Shown here piece after piece: positions 1 to 20,600 of a DNA stretch of 64,000 nucleotides (positions within the stretch are counted from its first letter, which is position 1; each line of letters starts with the position of its first letter). Origin of the DNA: Telmatactis stephensoni (Eukaryota; Cnidaria; Anthozoa; Actiniaria; Isophelliidae). The notes beneath the pieces were generated by a model. That model saw only the letters and a program-made list of their open reading frames with translations. It made no database searches and was not told where the DNA came from. Location of the stretch: positions 725,001-789,000 of the forward strand of contig JALIZF010001939.1 in NCBI GenBank assembly GCA_029948255.1. The letters run 5' to 3'. The position numbers and the translations under genes are program-made.

Positions 1-463
1 TCAATACGAGGTGTAAATGCCAACACAATCTGCGATCGTTCTGTTACCATGGTGAAGGACGGCAGCTATCAATCATTTATAAAAGATCAGTAAATGGTCA
101 ACTCCTGGGAGGAATTTAGGTTAGGAGTACAGGGGTTTGCAGCCTTCTCTAGATAGTTTTTGACTTCTGTAACAGTGAAGGATAATCCTTGAATCGCCCC
201 TGAGCTCAGACTCTGCTCAAAAATACTTGATTCTTAGAGTGAATACGGGAGGGCTGACAAATCAAAGTGATCCATCCTATGCGAGTAATGTAATTTGTGT
301 AACCAACTTTAAGGAGAAAGGCCGAGGTGGAGTATAGAGGATATACAAGAGGGAAAGTTATTTTTCTTGGGTAATTATCTTACCATGTCAGCTAGAATCC
401 AGTGATGTGATCTTTCAGAGGTTCTCGAACGAGAGCTATGAACCTGTAAAGGGACGATATTGG

Positions 464-652
464 ATAAGTGAGGAAGGAAGGAGGGAAGGAGGGAGGGAGG
501 GAAGGAGGGAAGGAAGGAAGGAAGGAAGGAGGGAAGGAGGGAAGGAAGGAGGGAGGGAAGGAAGGGAGGGAGGGAGGGAGGGAGGGAGGGAGGGAGGGAG
601 GGAGGGAGGGAGGGAGGGAGGGAGGGAGGGAGGGAGGGGGAGGGAGGGAGAT
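464..652. repeat. (GGGA/GGAA)n purine microsatellite
   Basis: About 190 bp of uninterrupted GGGA and GGAA units on the plus strand, directly downstream of the last visible receptor exon. It creates long but meaningless open frames of Gly/Arg/Glu (plus) and Pro/Ser/Leu (minus). Confidence 0.95.
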
Positions 653-679
653 CAAATATCTTTTTATGGTCAAACAGAC

Positions 680-2211
680 CTCTTCCATGACGACAGTGAC
701 GAACTCTGCGTCACAAAGCAGGGTGATGACTTCCACTAGTTTGTTGTTCAACTTTTTCAACTTTATCTTGGTTTCCTCGAATAGTTTTCCATCCTCGTCA
801 AGCACGACCTCAAGAACCTCACGCTCAACACTCGACGGTAAAAGTGACAGGAAATGAGACGCTTGGTCACGCCAACGCACTAAATGAAAATAGTAACGCA
901 AGATGTCACGCAATTCTCGATCCTTTGATATGAATAGCCATAGCCATGAAGATAGACTACGCAAGTATATTTGACTTAGGTAACGTGACAGGGGCCCGTT
1001 TCTCAAAAGACCCGGTAACTTTACGGACCCGTTAACCTAAATAAATCGAATAAGTTAACGGGTTTGTAAAGTTATCGGTCTTTTGAGAAAGGGGCCCCAG
1101 GTCAAACAACTCACCGTGAAATACCAACAACACAGTGCTAAGAACAGTAGCATCTCCGTGACGCTTGATAACGCAAGACTACTAAACATGACAAGTCACG
1201 TAACTCATCGTCAAGTACCACCAACAGTGTCAAGAACAGTGGCATCTCAGTGACGCTGGGTCACGAAAGACTACGAAACGTGACAAGTCATGCAACTCAC
1301 CGTCGAACAACACCAATGCAGAGGTCCAATGATAATTCACGATGACGTCACGTATGGCTTGATTGACGTCACTTCTGCGGGGAGCCAATGATATGACGTT
1401 AAACCGTGCATCGTTTTGATGTCTTGGAGGAGCAGTTACTAAGGGTACTTGAAGGAGACTGCTTACCAGTTCTTGAGAGGGCGATGGATGCCCATTGAGA
1501 AATAGAGCCAGAGTTTTGTCTGAAGTAAGATTTGCCGCTAAAAAGAAAAAAATATATATATACTTACCACAAACAGCAAAGACACCAGAAACTCCCGTGG
1601 CTAACCGTGACAAAAAAAGATCAAACGGCCAGAGGCGGATCCTGGATTGTCCCTCAGGAGGGGGTTGCAGCGTTATATTGCAGGATATTTTGGAGAAGTA
1701 TCGAGGAGAAAAAGGTCTCACAGTCGTCTCAGGAGGGGTTACACACCCCTTCCCCCCTCCCGTAAGTAACCCTCCCCCCCCCCCGTAAGTCGGCCCACGA
1801 ACGTGGTCTTGGTCACTTCTTTCCAGACGTTAGCGAAAATAGCCTTACCGTAGTCGAGTAGATTTTCGTCGTTGTAGGTAGAGTTAGACAGCTGAAGTGT
1901 TGTAGTAGTTAGCAGTAAAGGGTCATTGTTGACTTGTGTTATTGCAGATTTGACAGATTTTAAGCTTTGGTTGTCACTTTTGATGGAAATAAACGCTGAG
2001 ACAAAAAGATAAATGCAAAGAGATCAACATTAGCCGGCATCATTTTCACAAGGCAAACTCATCATCATCATCATCACCACCATCATCATCATTATGCATT
2101 TTGATTATTACCAAGGAAAAATCACTTACCAATAGTAGCTGTTGAAGGGGAAGCCATGGCCACTGGTTTGTAGAACACAGCAAACACAACGAATAATAAT
2201 AATGCCTTCAT
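680..2211 (-). CDS. Ionotropic glutamate receptor-like protein, N-terminal part (gene continues beyond the left edge)
   Basis: Partial gene. Exon 1 (2130-2211) starts at ATG 2211 and encodes a hydrophobic signal peptide (MKALLLFVVFAVFYKP). It ends at a GTAAGT donor. Exon 2 begins at 1995 and encodes FISIKSDNQSLKSVKSA, followed by a helix and an NST glycosylation-type triplet. Its donor is probably GTAAGG after 1849, although open frame continues to about 1795. Exon 3 is 1301-1537 (LFLNGHPSPSQELVSS, then NYHWTSALVLFDG) with a GTGAGT donor. Exon 4 is about 680-879 (KLVEVITLLCDAEF). The order of signal peptide, loop, YxW-x-x-A-x-V-LFD strand and VITLLC strand matches the amino-terminal (LIVBP-like) domain of ionotropic glutamate receptors, which is extracellular in this family. 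The ligand-binding and channel parts are not in the window, so the subtype (AMPA/kainate, NMDA or delta-like) is open. The exon 4 donor (GTCTGT) is weak and abuts the GGGA repeat. Confidence 0.6.
993..1096. mobile_element. Palindromic MITE-like element with GGGGCCC ends
   Basis: The left end GGGGCCCGTTTCTCAAAAGA is repeated inverted at the right end (TCTTTTGAGAAAGGGGCCCC). Internal halves also pair (GGTAACTTTACGGACCCGTTAAC with GTTAACGGGTTTGTAAAGTTA, interrupted). It lies in an intron of the receptor-like gene. It resembles the GGGCCCGG-ended palindrome at 56006-56127. Confidence 0.8.
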
Positions 2212-3474
2212 GGTGGTCTCTAGGTGCTGTTCAGATGGCAACAACACAATAAGAAGTTAACTCTGGGAAAGACGACTTCAAAACAAATTCAATATTGTTT
2301 ACGTTGAGACATTTTGTTTGGAATATGAAATCAAATTCGTAGAAAGTTAATGAAATAAAAACTGAAATAGTATGAAGCGTTTGCACAAAAATCTAAATCA
2401 TTGTTATAAATATGGATCAAGCGGATGATTTTCGAGTATTAAGAATATAAGCTTGCATACTTAAGCTTGCATCATCAAAAAAGATATCAAAACTTAAAAA
2501 CCCAGTACGATTATGACAGGATTATAACAAATTTTCTATTTTTTCCATCAACTTCTTTACTGGTGCTATTTAACGTAGATTCAATGGAAAGTTATATCAA
2601 ATAATTCTTACCTTTAAGAAGTCCTGTCTATATTTTCAGCCACACAATTCAAAGTTTATAGAATTCTTCACCTTATAAATGAGTTCATACGCTTTCAAAT
2701 TCGGTTAATCCAGAGAAAGAAAGTCTCAAAGCCCCAATTAAATAAAACACAAGAATAATTTTGTCAACAAACAACAATAATTTTTCTATCAGTTTACCAA
2801 CTTCGTCCAAAGTGTGCAGAATTCTTCACCTTATAAAATGAGTTATACGATTTTAAATTTGGTAAACTGAGAGAAAAAATCTCAGTCCCAATAAAACGAA
2901 GTATACGAATAATTTAGTCAAACAATTAATCACGTGATTAAAACAACTAATCACGTGATTGTTTAAATGAATGGCTGAGGAAAAATTGACTAGTAATTTC
3001 GACTTACAGAAGAGCTATATTCTCTATAAGTTATTTAATAGCTACACTCTTAGTGAAGCTACAGTTTCTCCTTGTCTACAAATTTTCCTTGACATTTACA
3101 TGTTTTAAAATTTCGATTTTCATTGGACTGTTTTTCAATCAGGTCTAGTAATATTCTTTAAGTGTTTATATAGTCATGTCCTTTGATAACTGTCAATATC
3201 GTAGCTAAATCCTTTGGTTTTAAGTCTGTTTCAAAATTGTATATTCAAACATTTTATTTCAGCTGCTTTTGGATTCCTTTCTTGTGGATAAAGTTACATG
3301 CTAAGTAATTCATATATTATTTATTTCATTTCGACTCATTAAAAATTGTAAAAATTGCGAAATTAGAATGAAAAGTTAAGCTCTACGTCCTATATCAAAA
3401 CTTCCAACCAATTTATCCAGAGAAAAATATTTTTACAAATTTTCAATGTTGATAGTACCACTAAGCGTTGGTTG
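2212..3474. other. Intergenic region with a diverged tandem duplication
   Basis: No coding exon was recognised. Two diverged copies of a segment of about 110 bp (2640-2765 and 2815-2930) share ATTCTTCACCTTATAAA, GAGTT..TACG and CAATAAA..CGAATAATTT..GTCAA blocks. Just after them, TAATCACGTGATT occurs twice (about 2930-2962), each copy being a palindrome with a CACGTG core. The SelO polyadenylation signal (AATAAA on the minus strand at 3320-3325) is also here. Confidence 0.6.
3320..3325 (-). terminator. Probable polyadenylation signal of SelO gene
   Basis: AATAAA on the minus strand about 150 bp downstream of the SelO stop codon. Assigned only by position and hexamer. Confidence 0.4.
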
Positions 3475-11538
<8,064 letters not shown>

Positions 11539-12825
11539 TTTGTTGTTGTTGCCCAAGTCCTTCGCGCTCAATGATACACAGGGTGACCACAACATCATTC
11601 GAATCTGGAGTCGTCGACGTCGTTATTTTTGTTGTTTTGTTTTGTTTTGTTTGTTTGTTGTTGTTGTTTCCACAAATGAAAAAAATGGCGGTGTATGAAA
11701 ATGACTAGAAACGGAATACGTTAACATAAGAAATTAATAGAAAACTGACTGACTAAGTAGTCCATCGTCACAACATCAGAAACAAATCTTAAACTAATTT
11801 ACCTAACCTAAGCCTTATCTGAACCCACTCTCCTTAAATAATTCGTGTTTCTAATTGTTAGATGGAAAGGAAGACCGACAGACTGGCTGAAAAACTCCCT
11901 AGTTTAACCTCCTCAAAAGCACCAAGCCCGGCAATTGGTGATATCTTTTAGCTATCTTTTAATGCAAGTTAGAGAATTAAAGAGATAAAAGGTTCTCTTT
12001 CTTTGATTGAATAAAACAACAAGTTAAAGAGTAAGCTATTTGCTGCCATGACACCTGACCGAGCCAGCATGACCTCTGCTATGCTGCCACCATCTACTAT
12101 TACTTTCTGTACGCTTCCTTAATCACCGCCACATCCCTTTAGATATCTCTAATGGCTTTTAAAACTTTAAGAACTAGTTCAAAATGGCCTTAAGGAGTTA
12201 AGTACACACAACCAGTGGGAGGCAGACGCCTTCGTGTCGAGCACAAAAAGGCGCTGCGGCTATCGCAATCAGCGTTAAAAGTTTAGTGTTTTATCATTAC
12301 AGTTATAACAGACACTTAGGGAGGTTTGTAATTTAGAGAACGTATCCGTTATAGCTTAACTACAGGAAGATTGTTGATTATGCTAAAAGGGAGTAGACAG
12401 ATACTGGATGAATTCGTGTCAATTCGTGTGATTGTTCTTAACTGTTGGCGTACCTCAAGAGCTAATTATTGGTCCCTTTCTTCTTGTAAATGACTCCGGA
12501 GGTGTAAAGTAATGTTATGTAGCACGCTGTTGTACATGCAGATGTGTAGACGTTTGTTTGTTCGTTTGTTTGTTTGTATGTTTGTTTGTTTGGGGATTTG
12601 TTTGTTTCCTCGTTCGTTTGTTTGTTTGTTCGTTCGTTCGTTTGTTTGGTTGTTTTTTTTTTCATTTTTTCCGGTTTACTTGTCAAAAGTACTTATTATT
12701 TTGTCTTAGCAAGTTTATATAAATACATACATACATACATTTATTTCTTCAACCATCGGGAAATAATCAGTTAATGGATTATTGAATTCGTGTAGCTATA
12801 GAATGGACCCGGTTCATGTAGTATA

Positions 12826-13080
12826 CACTGGACGAAAAATTAGATTTGCTCGCCTTTGCTTGGTTGCAAATGTGGTGCAAACATTGAAAACATTTGTAAG
12901 CCTTAAGCAAATCTGGTGAATGCCGTATTCAATTATTGCTTATCCCATTTTCAACCGATGCGCAAATCTGGAATCTACCAGATTTGCTTTAGGTTTACAG
13001 TATCTGTTTTCAATATTTTCACCACATTTGTTACCAAGCAAAGCAGAATAGGAAAGCAAATCTAATTTTTCGTCCAGTGA
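12826..13080. mobile_element. MITE with CACTGGACGAAAAATTAGA terminal inverted repeats
   Basis: The left terminus CACTGGACGAAAAATTAGAT and right terminus ATCTAATTTTTCGTCCAGTG are perfect inverted repeats of 20 bp. Symmetry continues inward (CTTTGCTTGGT / ACCAAGCAAAG; CAAATGTGGTG / CACCACATTTG). Flanking ATA on both sides may be a target duplication. Confidence 0.9.
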
Positions 13081-13652
13081 TAGTATAATATATAGGATTT
13101 ATCTTCAATGAACATGTTGTAAGGAATTAATATGCGCGTCTGTCGTGTACAGCAGCCACAAGGTTGAAGTACACACCACTTAATCGCCCAATTAGAGATC
13201 ATCTTTGTCTACAGCTCTTAACTGCTTCTCTGGCAGAAACTGGATTTCCGAACCATACACATTCCATTTAGATGTTTAGAAATCCCTGCAGCGCGCTTTC
13301 TCTTTTGTGTTAGGTGCATTTGTCTACTTAGAGCCCTCAATAACAGTCATACAAGCACAATCAAAGGCGATGAGTTTTTAATCTATAAACTTTTGCGCAT
13401 TACCTTCCTTCAATTCGACATGCAAGCCCACTTCATTCAAAGTCAATTTTCTCTTGTTTGGGCGAATCTACGGTAAGGGATATGTCGCATACCCGCTCAA
13501 ATCCGTTGCTTTGTGTTTTTTTTCTTTTCCGCACTTCTTTACTGATTAAAATGCTGATATAGGTTTAAGTTTTCCCCACCCCCTCCCCTCAAACTAGTTA
13601 AAAAAAATCAATATATGCGTATATGAATATTAGATGTTTATTAAAATATGAA

Positions 13653-13793
13653 AAAGATGTGTACCGCAGGTCCCGGATGTGCGCTCGCGCTTGCCTTTTC
13701 CCGCCTTTTAGTTTCTGCTTCTTTGCTTCGCTTGTTCGTACAAACAGTGGCGGCTTCTAGACTTTTCGTCGAGGTTTCGGACGCCGATTGAGT
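13653..13793 (+). repeat. Dispersed repeat with GCGCTCGCGC core, copy A
   Basis: Contains TACCGCAGGTCCCGGATGTG, CGCTCGCGCT and CGAGGTTTCGGACGCCGATT. An inverted copy with the same blocks in the same order lies at 23757-23898, about 10 kb away. Confidence 0.8.
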
Positions 13794-14207
13794 TAGGTTT
13801 TCAGAAGGGAATGAAAACGAAAGCACATCAGAGAAAACCGAATATGATATTGGTATCTTTGGGGAATACCTGGCAGCGATAAACGAGCAACGAGAAATCG
13901 AAACATTACGTACCACTTTAAAATCTCCACTAATGAAATTCATCTTGGCGGTAAAGGAAAAAATCCAGAAATGGACAGAGCATGTCAAACTTAGGGACCG
14001 ATCGTTTATTACGTCGCAGGGGGGGCGGTGTTTTTTCCAACATTTTTGTGTTGGGAAAGTGTACCCCCCCAAAAAATTTACATTTCAAAAACATACCCCC
14101 CTCTAAAAATTGATTTTTCAAAAATGTACCCCCTCCCGTCTTTCCTACAAACACATGACCTTAATTTTTAGAGGCACTTTTCAGCATATAAGCTTACTAT
14201 TCTAAAG

Positions 14208-14442
14208 GCGATGTTACACGAGACGATTTTTAAGGACGATTTTCAGCGCAACGGCGTTGCGTTAAAAATCTTTCTCGTGTGACAAGACACTTGGAACGAT
14301 TTTCCTTGCAATTTTCGCTTCGCCAACGCTTTGCGAGTTTTTGAATCCAAGTCAGAAACTTGCAACGTAAAATATTGCAAGTTGTTGCAACGTTGCGCGG
14401 AAAATTGTCGTTAAAAATCGTCTCGTGTAACACCGCCTTAAC
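14208..14442. mobile_element. Nested MITE of the AAGGCG-GTTACAC family
   Basis: The left end AAAGGCGATGTTACACGAGA and right end TCTCGTGTAACACCGCCTT are inverted. Inner GACGATTTTTAA / TTAAAAATCGTC and AACGGCGTTGCG / CGTTGCGC blocks mirror. Same family as 16680-16986 and 49973-50218. Confidence 0.85.
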
Positions 14443-14856
14443 TTTTCTATGATCAAAATATAAGACAAATTTTTAATTGCACTTAGTTGCAATATCATTA
14501 ATATCGTCCTATACACATGTGCAAATATCAACGCAAAGTTTTTTTGCACTGTTCACAGTAAATTTATGTGAATGAATAAAACACACACATATACTATTTT
14601 TAATTTTTTAATTTTTTAACTAGGACTAGTGAGCAGCACAGAGGAGAACTCGTGTAGTTGTAATCTTTCTTTTTAATTCCGACATGTTTCATCTCTAAGG
14701 GAGACTTCTTCAGGGAATGAATATAACAACTATACGACTAGCTATATACACACGCGAAATTTCTGAACGTGCCTAACGTTAAACTTCCCATGGAAGAAAC
14801 TAAGTAACTTTTACATGCTGGTTCCGGACGTACACAAAACGCCGTGACTATATGTC

Positions 14857-14942
14857 ATGGTGTAATGCTAATAGAAATTTGGGGTCCATGCGAATAGCGC
14901 TAATCGCATCGACTCCAAATTTCTATTACATTACACCATAAC
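14857..14942. mobile_element. Short hairpin element
   Basis: TGGTGTAATGCTAATAGAAA and TTTCTATTACATTACACCA are inverted around a loop of about 40 bp that also pairs (TTTGGGGTCCATGCGAT versus ATCGACTCCAAA). Confidence 0.8.
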
Positions 14943-16679
14943 ATATCAGGTTGCTATGTCAAATCTTTTTTCGGTAAAAATCAAAACGTACCCCCCCAAA
15001 GTCTTCAATGTTTGGAAAATGTACCCCCCTCTTTTGAGAGCTTTTCAAAAATGTACCCCCCCATAAAAAACACCGCCCCCCCCTGCGACGTAATAAACGA
15101 TCGGTCCCTTAGTGATCACTGAAAGTTTCAGATGATTATCTTATTAAAAATTGAAAAAGCTGATGAATCATATCTTAGAAGCTAAGTGCTAGGTTTTTCA
15201 CAAAAATGTATGGGTAATTTTCACTGGGAATTGAGCAGCGTCCCCCCCCTCCCCCCTCATTATATTCGAAAAACACTATATATTCTTTGTAAAAAAAAGT
15301 CAATGGTTCCAAAATTTATCATTGCTTCAACCCAAAGCTTTCACTGATTACTAAGTCTGACATGCTCTTTCCATTTCTGGCATTTATAGAGCCCTAACAT
15401 TAATATTTGTGATTGATATATAAAGGGTGACGCCTACTGATAGCAAGCAATTAGAGCTATTGTTTAGTATTAGTATCCATCTTAACTTAGATCTATATTA
15501 CGAATCCTGCATTCCGATTGGCTACTTCTAATTAGGGTGCTATTCGTGATAGCCCATGCAGGTTGAGAAAAGCGCCGGTTTTTGAAAAGAAAAAGAAAAG
15601 AACGGTGGCTGAATCGCGATTTGCAGATGTTTCTTATTTTAAGTTTGACCTACAAGTTAATTGGTGGATACTAAACCAATTAGACCTCTCGCCCTCATGG
15701 TTCACAAGTCAAACAGCCGGAGGGACTACGGGTCTCAGTAATTGTGAAATATCCTCTGTGTCTGTAACCTGGCGCTAAGACGGTCAGCGTCGGTCATGAA
15801 GGAGTGGAGCCGTAACAACGAGCACTAATAGTCTGATAATATCATGGCTAACAACACGGCAGTGATAAAAAATTCATCGAATAGGTTAAAGTACGTATGA
15901 CAGAGCTGTTTGTCATGACTTAAGTCTATAACTGAACGAAAATGTATTTTACAAAACCTGTCATTTTGAGATCAGTTAAGTCTATCAAGAGATTAGAAAT
16001 TAATTTGTCTGTAAGAAAGCATCCCTTTAGCGTGGATGGTGAAAACGGAGAAAAGAAAGAAGCGATTTCAAAATTATTCGGATAAGTGCATAAATATATG
16101 TGTTGTTTTAAATGCTCACTATTTAATCATGAAAAATGATTCAAAATTTGCTAGGAGTTCTCGAATATAGAAAGACTGACCGAATATATATAGGTCAGGG
16201 AATGGCCAAGCAACAACTTTAATTCAAAGAATAGCATATACATCAGATTCCCAGACTTACTATTATAATTTATAATACATCTTCAACTTTAATTCAAAAA
16301 CCAGCACATGCATATTCCCACACTCACTATTATAATATATAACATCATGTGCCATTTTCATACCAGAAAGGATAGATAATTTACAGCTTTTTAATATCAA
16401 TTGAGTACGAACAATTAAGTGATTTTTTTTATTATGTCAAAATATTCATTTTTCAAGCCGTTTGAAATGTAGTCTAATTTCTCCATTTTCGATTCTTTTT
16501 ATTGAGTAATTTTGTAAAATTTTGCTCGGCTTCCATTCTGAAAACTAATGTTTGACTGAAATAAAATTTGTATTTATTCTAATAGTCTACACAAACAAAT
16601 GACCATTTCTATGCAATGTAGCAAGAACATTTTCCCGCCAAAAAAATTCGCACGCGCGTGCGACGAGTTATGTTTGTAA

Positions 16680-16986
16680 AGACGCTGTTACACGCTGAAA
16701 CTTTCCTCTGAAACTTGCCTCAATCGCCGTTGCGAGACAAGTTTCACAACGCACTGCACCGTGTAACATGGTCATTTAGCTGAAACTTTTCCCAGGTCGG
16801 TTTCACGAGATGGCTTCACGAAAAGTAGAACTACTTTCTCAGTACTCCTTTAACAGAAAGAAACGTGTGTTGCGAACAAGTTTCAGGACGAAATTTCAGC
16901 ATGTAACACCCCTTGTGAAAATCGTCTCGCATCGGCGATCGAGGCAAGTTTCAGATAAAAGTTTTGGCGTGTAACAGCGCCTTTAA
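16680..16986. mobile_element. MITE of the GGCGCTGTTACAC family
   Basis: The left end GACGCTGTTACACGCTGAAA is inverted at the right as TTGGCGTGTAACAGCGCC (imperfect). The inner CTGAAACTTGCCTCAATCGC block has an inverted counterpart GCGATCGAGGCAAGTTTCAG. Confidence 0.85.
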
Positions 16987-17630
16987 GGAATCCACTTTAT
17001 GTTAGATGCAGCAAATATCGCTATTTTATGAACACAACACCTGCACTTTGACATTATCTTAGCTGAGCAGTTATTAACTAGGTATCTCTACTAAGTGACA
17101 CTACAAAGTTTTGCTATAGGAAGCTATTAATATCAATTATATCACAACTTGAAAAAACATGTTAATATTCTTCAAGCGTATTAAGTAGGTAGAACGTTTT
17201 CACACACTCCATTTCGCCTGATAAAACCTATGTTACTAAAGCGGTTTTAATGTCACTGTCAATACAACATTTTACATGTATCTGATAGGATCTGACGCGG
17301 CTGCATATTTTTCAATCCAAAGAAATGGCTTAATTAAAAAGTTTTATGATCTTTATTTAAGTCAAAGGATTATTAAAGGTAATGAGATGGCAATAAAAAC
17401 CAAACCAAACAGCGGGGCTCCTGTGTTCGTATTGGCGGAAAGTGCAAAGGAAGTGGTTATATAACAGCTGCATTCATAGGCAGCATTGCGCATGCGCATT
17501 TATTAGGCTCCATTGCGCGCGTCAAATCATTAACGCCGAATATAAAGGCGTGAGTTTGAGGTTCAATCGGAATACAAAGAGATCCTATAAAGTTAGAGAC
17601 AAGTCACCAGAGAGAGATCAAGGCAAAGAA

Positions 17631-20600
17631 ATGACCGAAGGTTAGCTCATAAGGTCAAATATCGTATGTTAAGCCATTTTACATTAATATGCACCTATCT
17701 CTCCGTAGACGCGTTACTAAGGATTAGATATAGTTTATTCCTTAACTAGCTCTTTATACCGTCCTTTTTGTGTGTACATCTTGATGGCTTTATCAAGATT
17801 ATGTTTTCGGGTAGTTAATATTTAAAATACAAAGTTATCAACCATTCTGATAAGCCTATTCAATTGTAAGGCCGAAGCTTGGTTTTTATATTGTCTTTTA
17901 TCTTTTCCTGGGGAAAACAAGGTTTGAACAAATCTCATTATCAGTAAATAGCGAAGGTTTATCCTTCGTACTTGAACGCGCAACTGGTTTTTGCAACTGG
18001 AAAAATTCCCCAGCGCCACAAATATTTTTAGATAAATTACTTTCTTTCGCAAAGGGTTTCAAAACTTCAACCAGAATACGCAAAGTCAAAGCATGAGTGC
18101 AAATGCTAATTTTTCTCCGTTCCCAAACATAACAAGCAACATAGATTTTCACACCTCTTACATGTTTTAGTCGAATACCTATGTAAATATTGGACCTTTG
18201 CAAATTTACTTTGTAGCTGAGTCAAAAAAGATCCAACGCGCAAATGTTCCCGAACCATCGCAGCACCATCTTGCCGCAGGACAGTCCGCAAATCAACGGA
18301 CATGGAAATTTCCTATAAGTGAGCTGGATTCTTTGCTTTATGGCTACTACTCGTTGCAAGATTATCCCTTTATGGCCAGCATTACGGAAGTTAATACTTC
18401 AGGTACATTTTTTGTGTGTTTAACGGCGAAAGTCGAACTTTATTTCTACAGAAATGTATTTCTGTTTACACTGTGTTTATAACCTTTATTTGCTTTGTTG
18501 ACCAAAGCTTTGTTGTATCACATTCTTTGGTACAAATAGCAAAAGCTTTAGGCTACAACTCGCCTTTTGTTCTCTATGTTGTAATTACAACAAGCTCAAG
18601 GTTCACTGGCAAGGCACAATAGCCACCTACACAACTATGCAAAACTACGGCCTGTGGATTTGTATAGGCACTAACGAACTCTTAACAAATGGAATTGAAC
18701 AGTTTTCACGAAAAAGGACGGTCTCTAGGGAGATATTTCAAAGCCAGTTAGAAAACACATTCCTTTCTGATAACTTGGTTTGTTTAGCAATGGTCCTGTA
18801 TTATTCCAAGTCTAAAGCGTGACCGCGAAACATCACGTAGTTTGTAAGTAATTTTTTTGTAAAAAAGAATAAAAATGCTAAAAATGCTTTAAATTTCCAT
18901 TTCTTGTCCCGTAGAAAACTAATTTGCTTTTTAGGGTATCTCGAACTGGTTCATTCATTCTGACTAGCACTGAGCTTTTCTGTCAGTTAATTATAACTAG
19001 TTCAGTAGATATAGGTAATAAAACTAAGTACTGGGCTATTGTGCTTCTTTGAATAAAGACTTGAAGTTCTAAACGATAATTAGAAGCGACGGATCCTTAA
19101 CTATCTATTTCAATCAAGAGAGAAAATAATGTAGTTTCAAAACAGTCCAAGACATATCGAAAAGATAAAATTGCGAGAAAGTTACAAAGACCTAAAAGCT
19201 TTGGGCAATAAATTAAGTTGCGATTTTTCAACGATTTTCTGTAACTCTTTAAGTATAAGCACAAGAGTATTAACACTCTGGGACGTGGAAAAATTGAATT
19301 CAAAAATTAACACTCCAGTATGGCCTAAAAGCGACTAATATTTTTGACAATACTAGAAGAGTTTTTCCACGGGCCCGAGTCACCACAAAAACCTTTAAGT
19401 GTCTGGAGAAAGATGTTGCGGTTGAACCCAGTTAATTCTTTAGTTCAAAAAACTAAAGTTTTCTTATTTTAATTGCTTAAACATATTTAGTATTGTTGGA
19501 TGTGAAAGGGATTTGAATTTTGAATCAAAAGGTAGATATTTAATGTGCTTTGCTGACATACCATCACTCTTTCTGTGAAATGTTAGGACGACATTCCAAT
19601 TATAATCTTATGTCAAATAACTTTTTCCTTCGTTTCATGACAGAATACTACTTTAAGTTTACGAAATGGAGTCTTTGTATTAAACTTAATTAACACAAAT
19701 GACCCCCTCCTATACATTGGCCCAGAAACCTTAATATTCTACCAATTTCATAAATTCGGCAGTATGACGGCTTGTGAGTCAGAACCGTGAATTACTAATT
19801 GAACTCGCAATTGTTCTGCTACTTGGTATAGATATAGATGGCATCTATTTTATATTGACACTATAAATTATTCGGTTTCTGGGTTTCTGGGTTTCTGGTA
19901 ATTCTATGGATAAGATAGGATCCTATAGTTGGCTATTAGGGACCTGGTATTTAATAGTGATAAAAATAGCTAAGTACTTAGATCGATGTTGTCTAAATGA
20001 ACCACGATCGATTGGAGCTTGACGGGGGTCGAAGATGAAAGCTGGGAGTGGCGCTGTAACGAGTAATTCTCTAGTAGTTAATAGACCCAAAAAGCTATTA
20101 ACCCAGCTAAATTCGATAGGAAGCTGTGAAGTATAATTCTGACTGTAAAATAGGTTTCTAAACTATGACCTTAGATGGAGTTTTAATGAATCAAGCGCAT
20201 AAAACACATATGACGATGAAGTGTTAGGTTTTTAATGTTTTTCTCTTGATAAAAAGATTCCCAAGCGACATTTGCTTAATAACTCAATGAATTATGTATT
20301 TGCACACCGTGTCTAGCACTTTCTTAGTGATCTTACTCGTAATCTAAGTAACTCACTTTGAAATTTTTATCCAACACTCCAATATATATATAGCGCTGTT
20401 AAAGCATAAGTGTCGAACGAGCTCCGCCATCAAGTTCACACCCCTCTTACTTTAATGCCAAGTAAACGACGACAAAGAAAGAAAAAAATAGTCTTGGATT
20501 AAAGCAATTTGAAGCAGCAGGTCTTTAATTTTCGTCAATCTCGTATTCGCTATTTCACGTAAGCGTTTTTGCCAAAACCAAGAACGGAATAAACCGCTGA

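Larger units (their letters stand above)
13990..15113. mobile_element. 1.1-kb composite inverted-repeat element with TTA target duplication
   Basis: Terminal inverted repeats begin GGGACCGATCGTTTATTACG at the left and end CGTAATAAACGATCGGTCCC at the right. They continue through a GTCGCAGGGGGGG..CGGTGTTTTT block and GTACCCCCC/AAAATGT units. TTA lies on both sides, as expected of a 3-bp target duplication (PIF/Harbinger-like). No transposase frame was seen. Two smaller palindromes are nested inside (14208-14442 and 14857-14942). Outside it, a second shell of inverted sequence (about 13960-13990 versus 15350-15385, CCAGAAATGG..GAGCATGTC) suggests nesting in an older palindrome. Confidence 0.8.
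11599..17630. other. Intergenic region between SelO and the PRDM14-like gene
   Basis: No coding exon was recognised on either strand. It holds short simple repeats (GTTTT at 11637-11670; GTTT/GTTC at 12550-12650; ACAT at 12724-12740), a MITE at 12826-13080, a repeat unit at 13653-13793 with an inverted partner at 23757-23898, a composite inverted-repeat element at 13990-15113 and a MITE at 16680-16986. Confidence 0.6.

Noticed and set aside
1..390. Possible further receptor exon around 100-200 (minus, EVKNYLEKAANPC)
   Set aside because: A short frame without a convincing acceptor, phase or match to the expected next part of the amino-terminal domain.
392..1006. Long open frames across the GGGA repeat (Pro/Leu/Ser-rich and Gly/Arg/Glu-rich)
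   Set aside because: The frames are produced by a microsatellite. Only the part at about 680-879 fits a spliced receptor exon.
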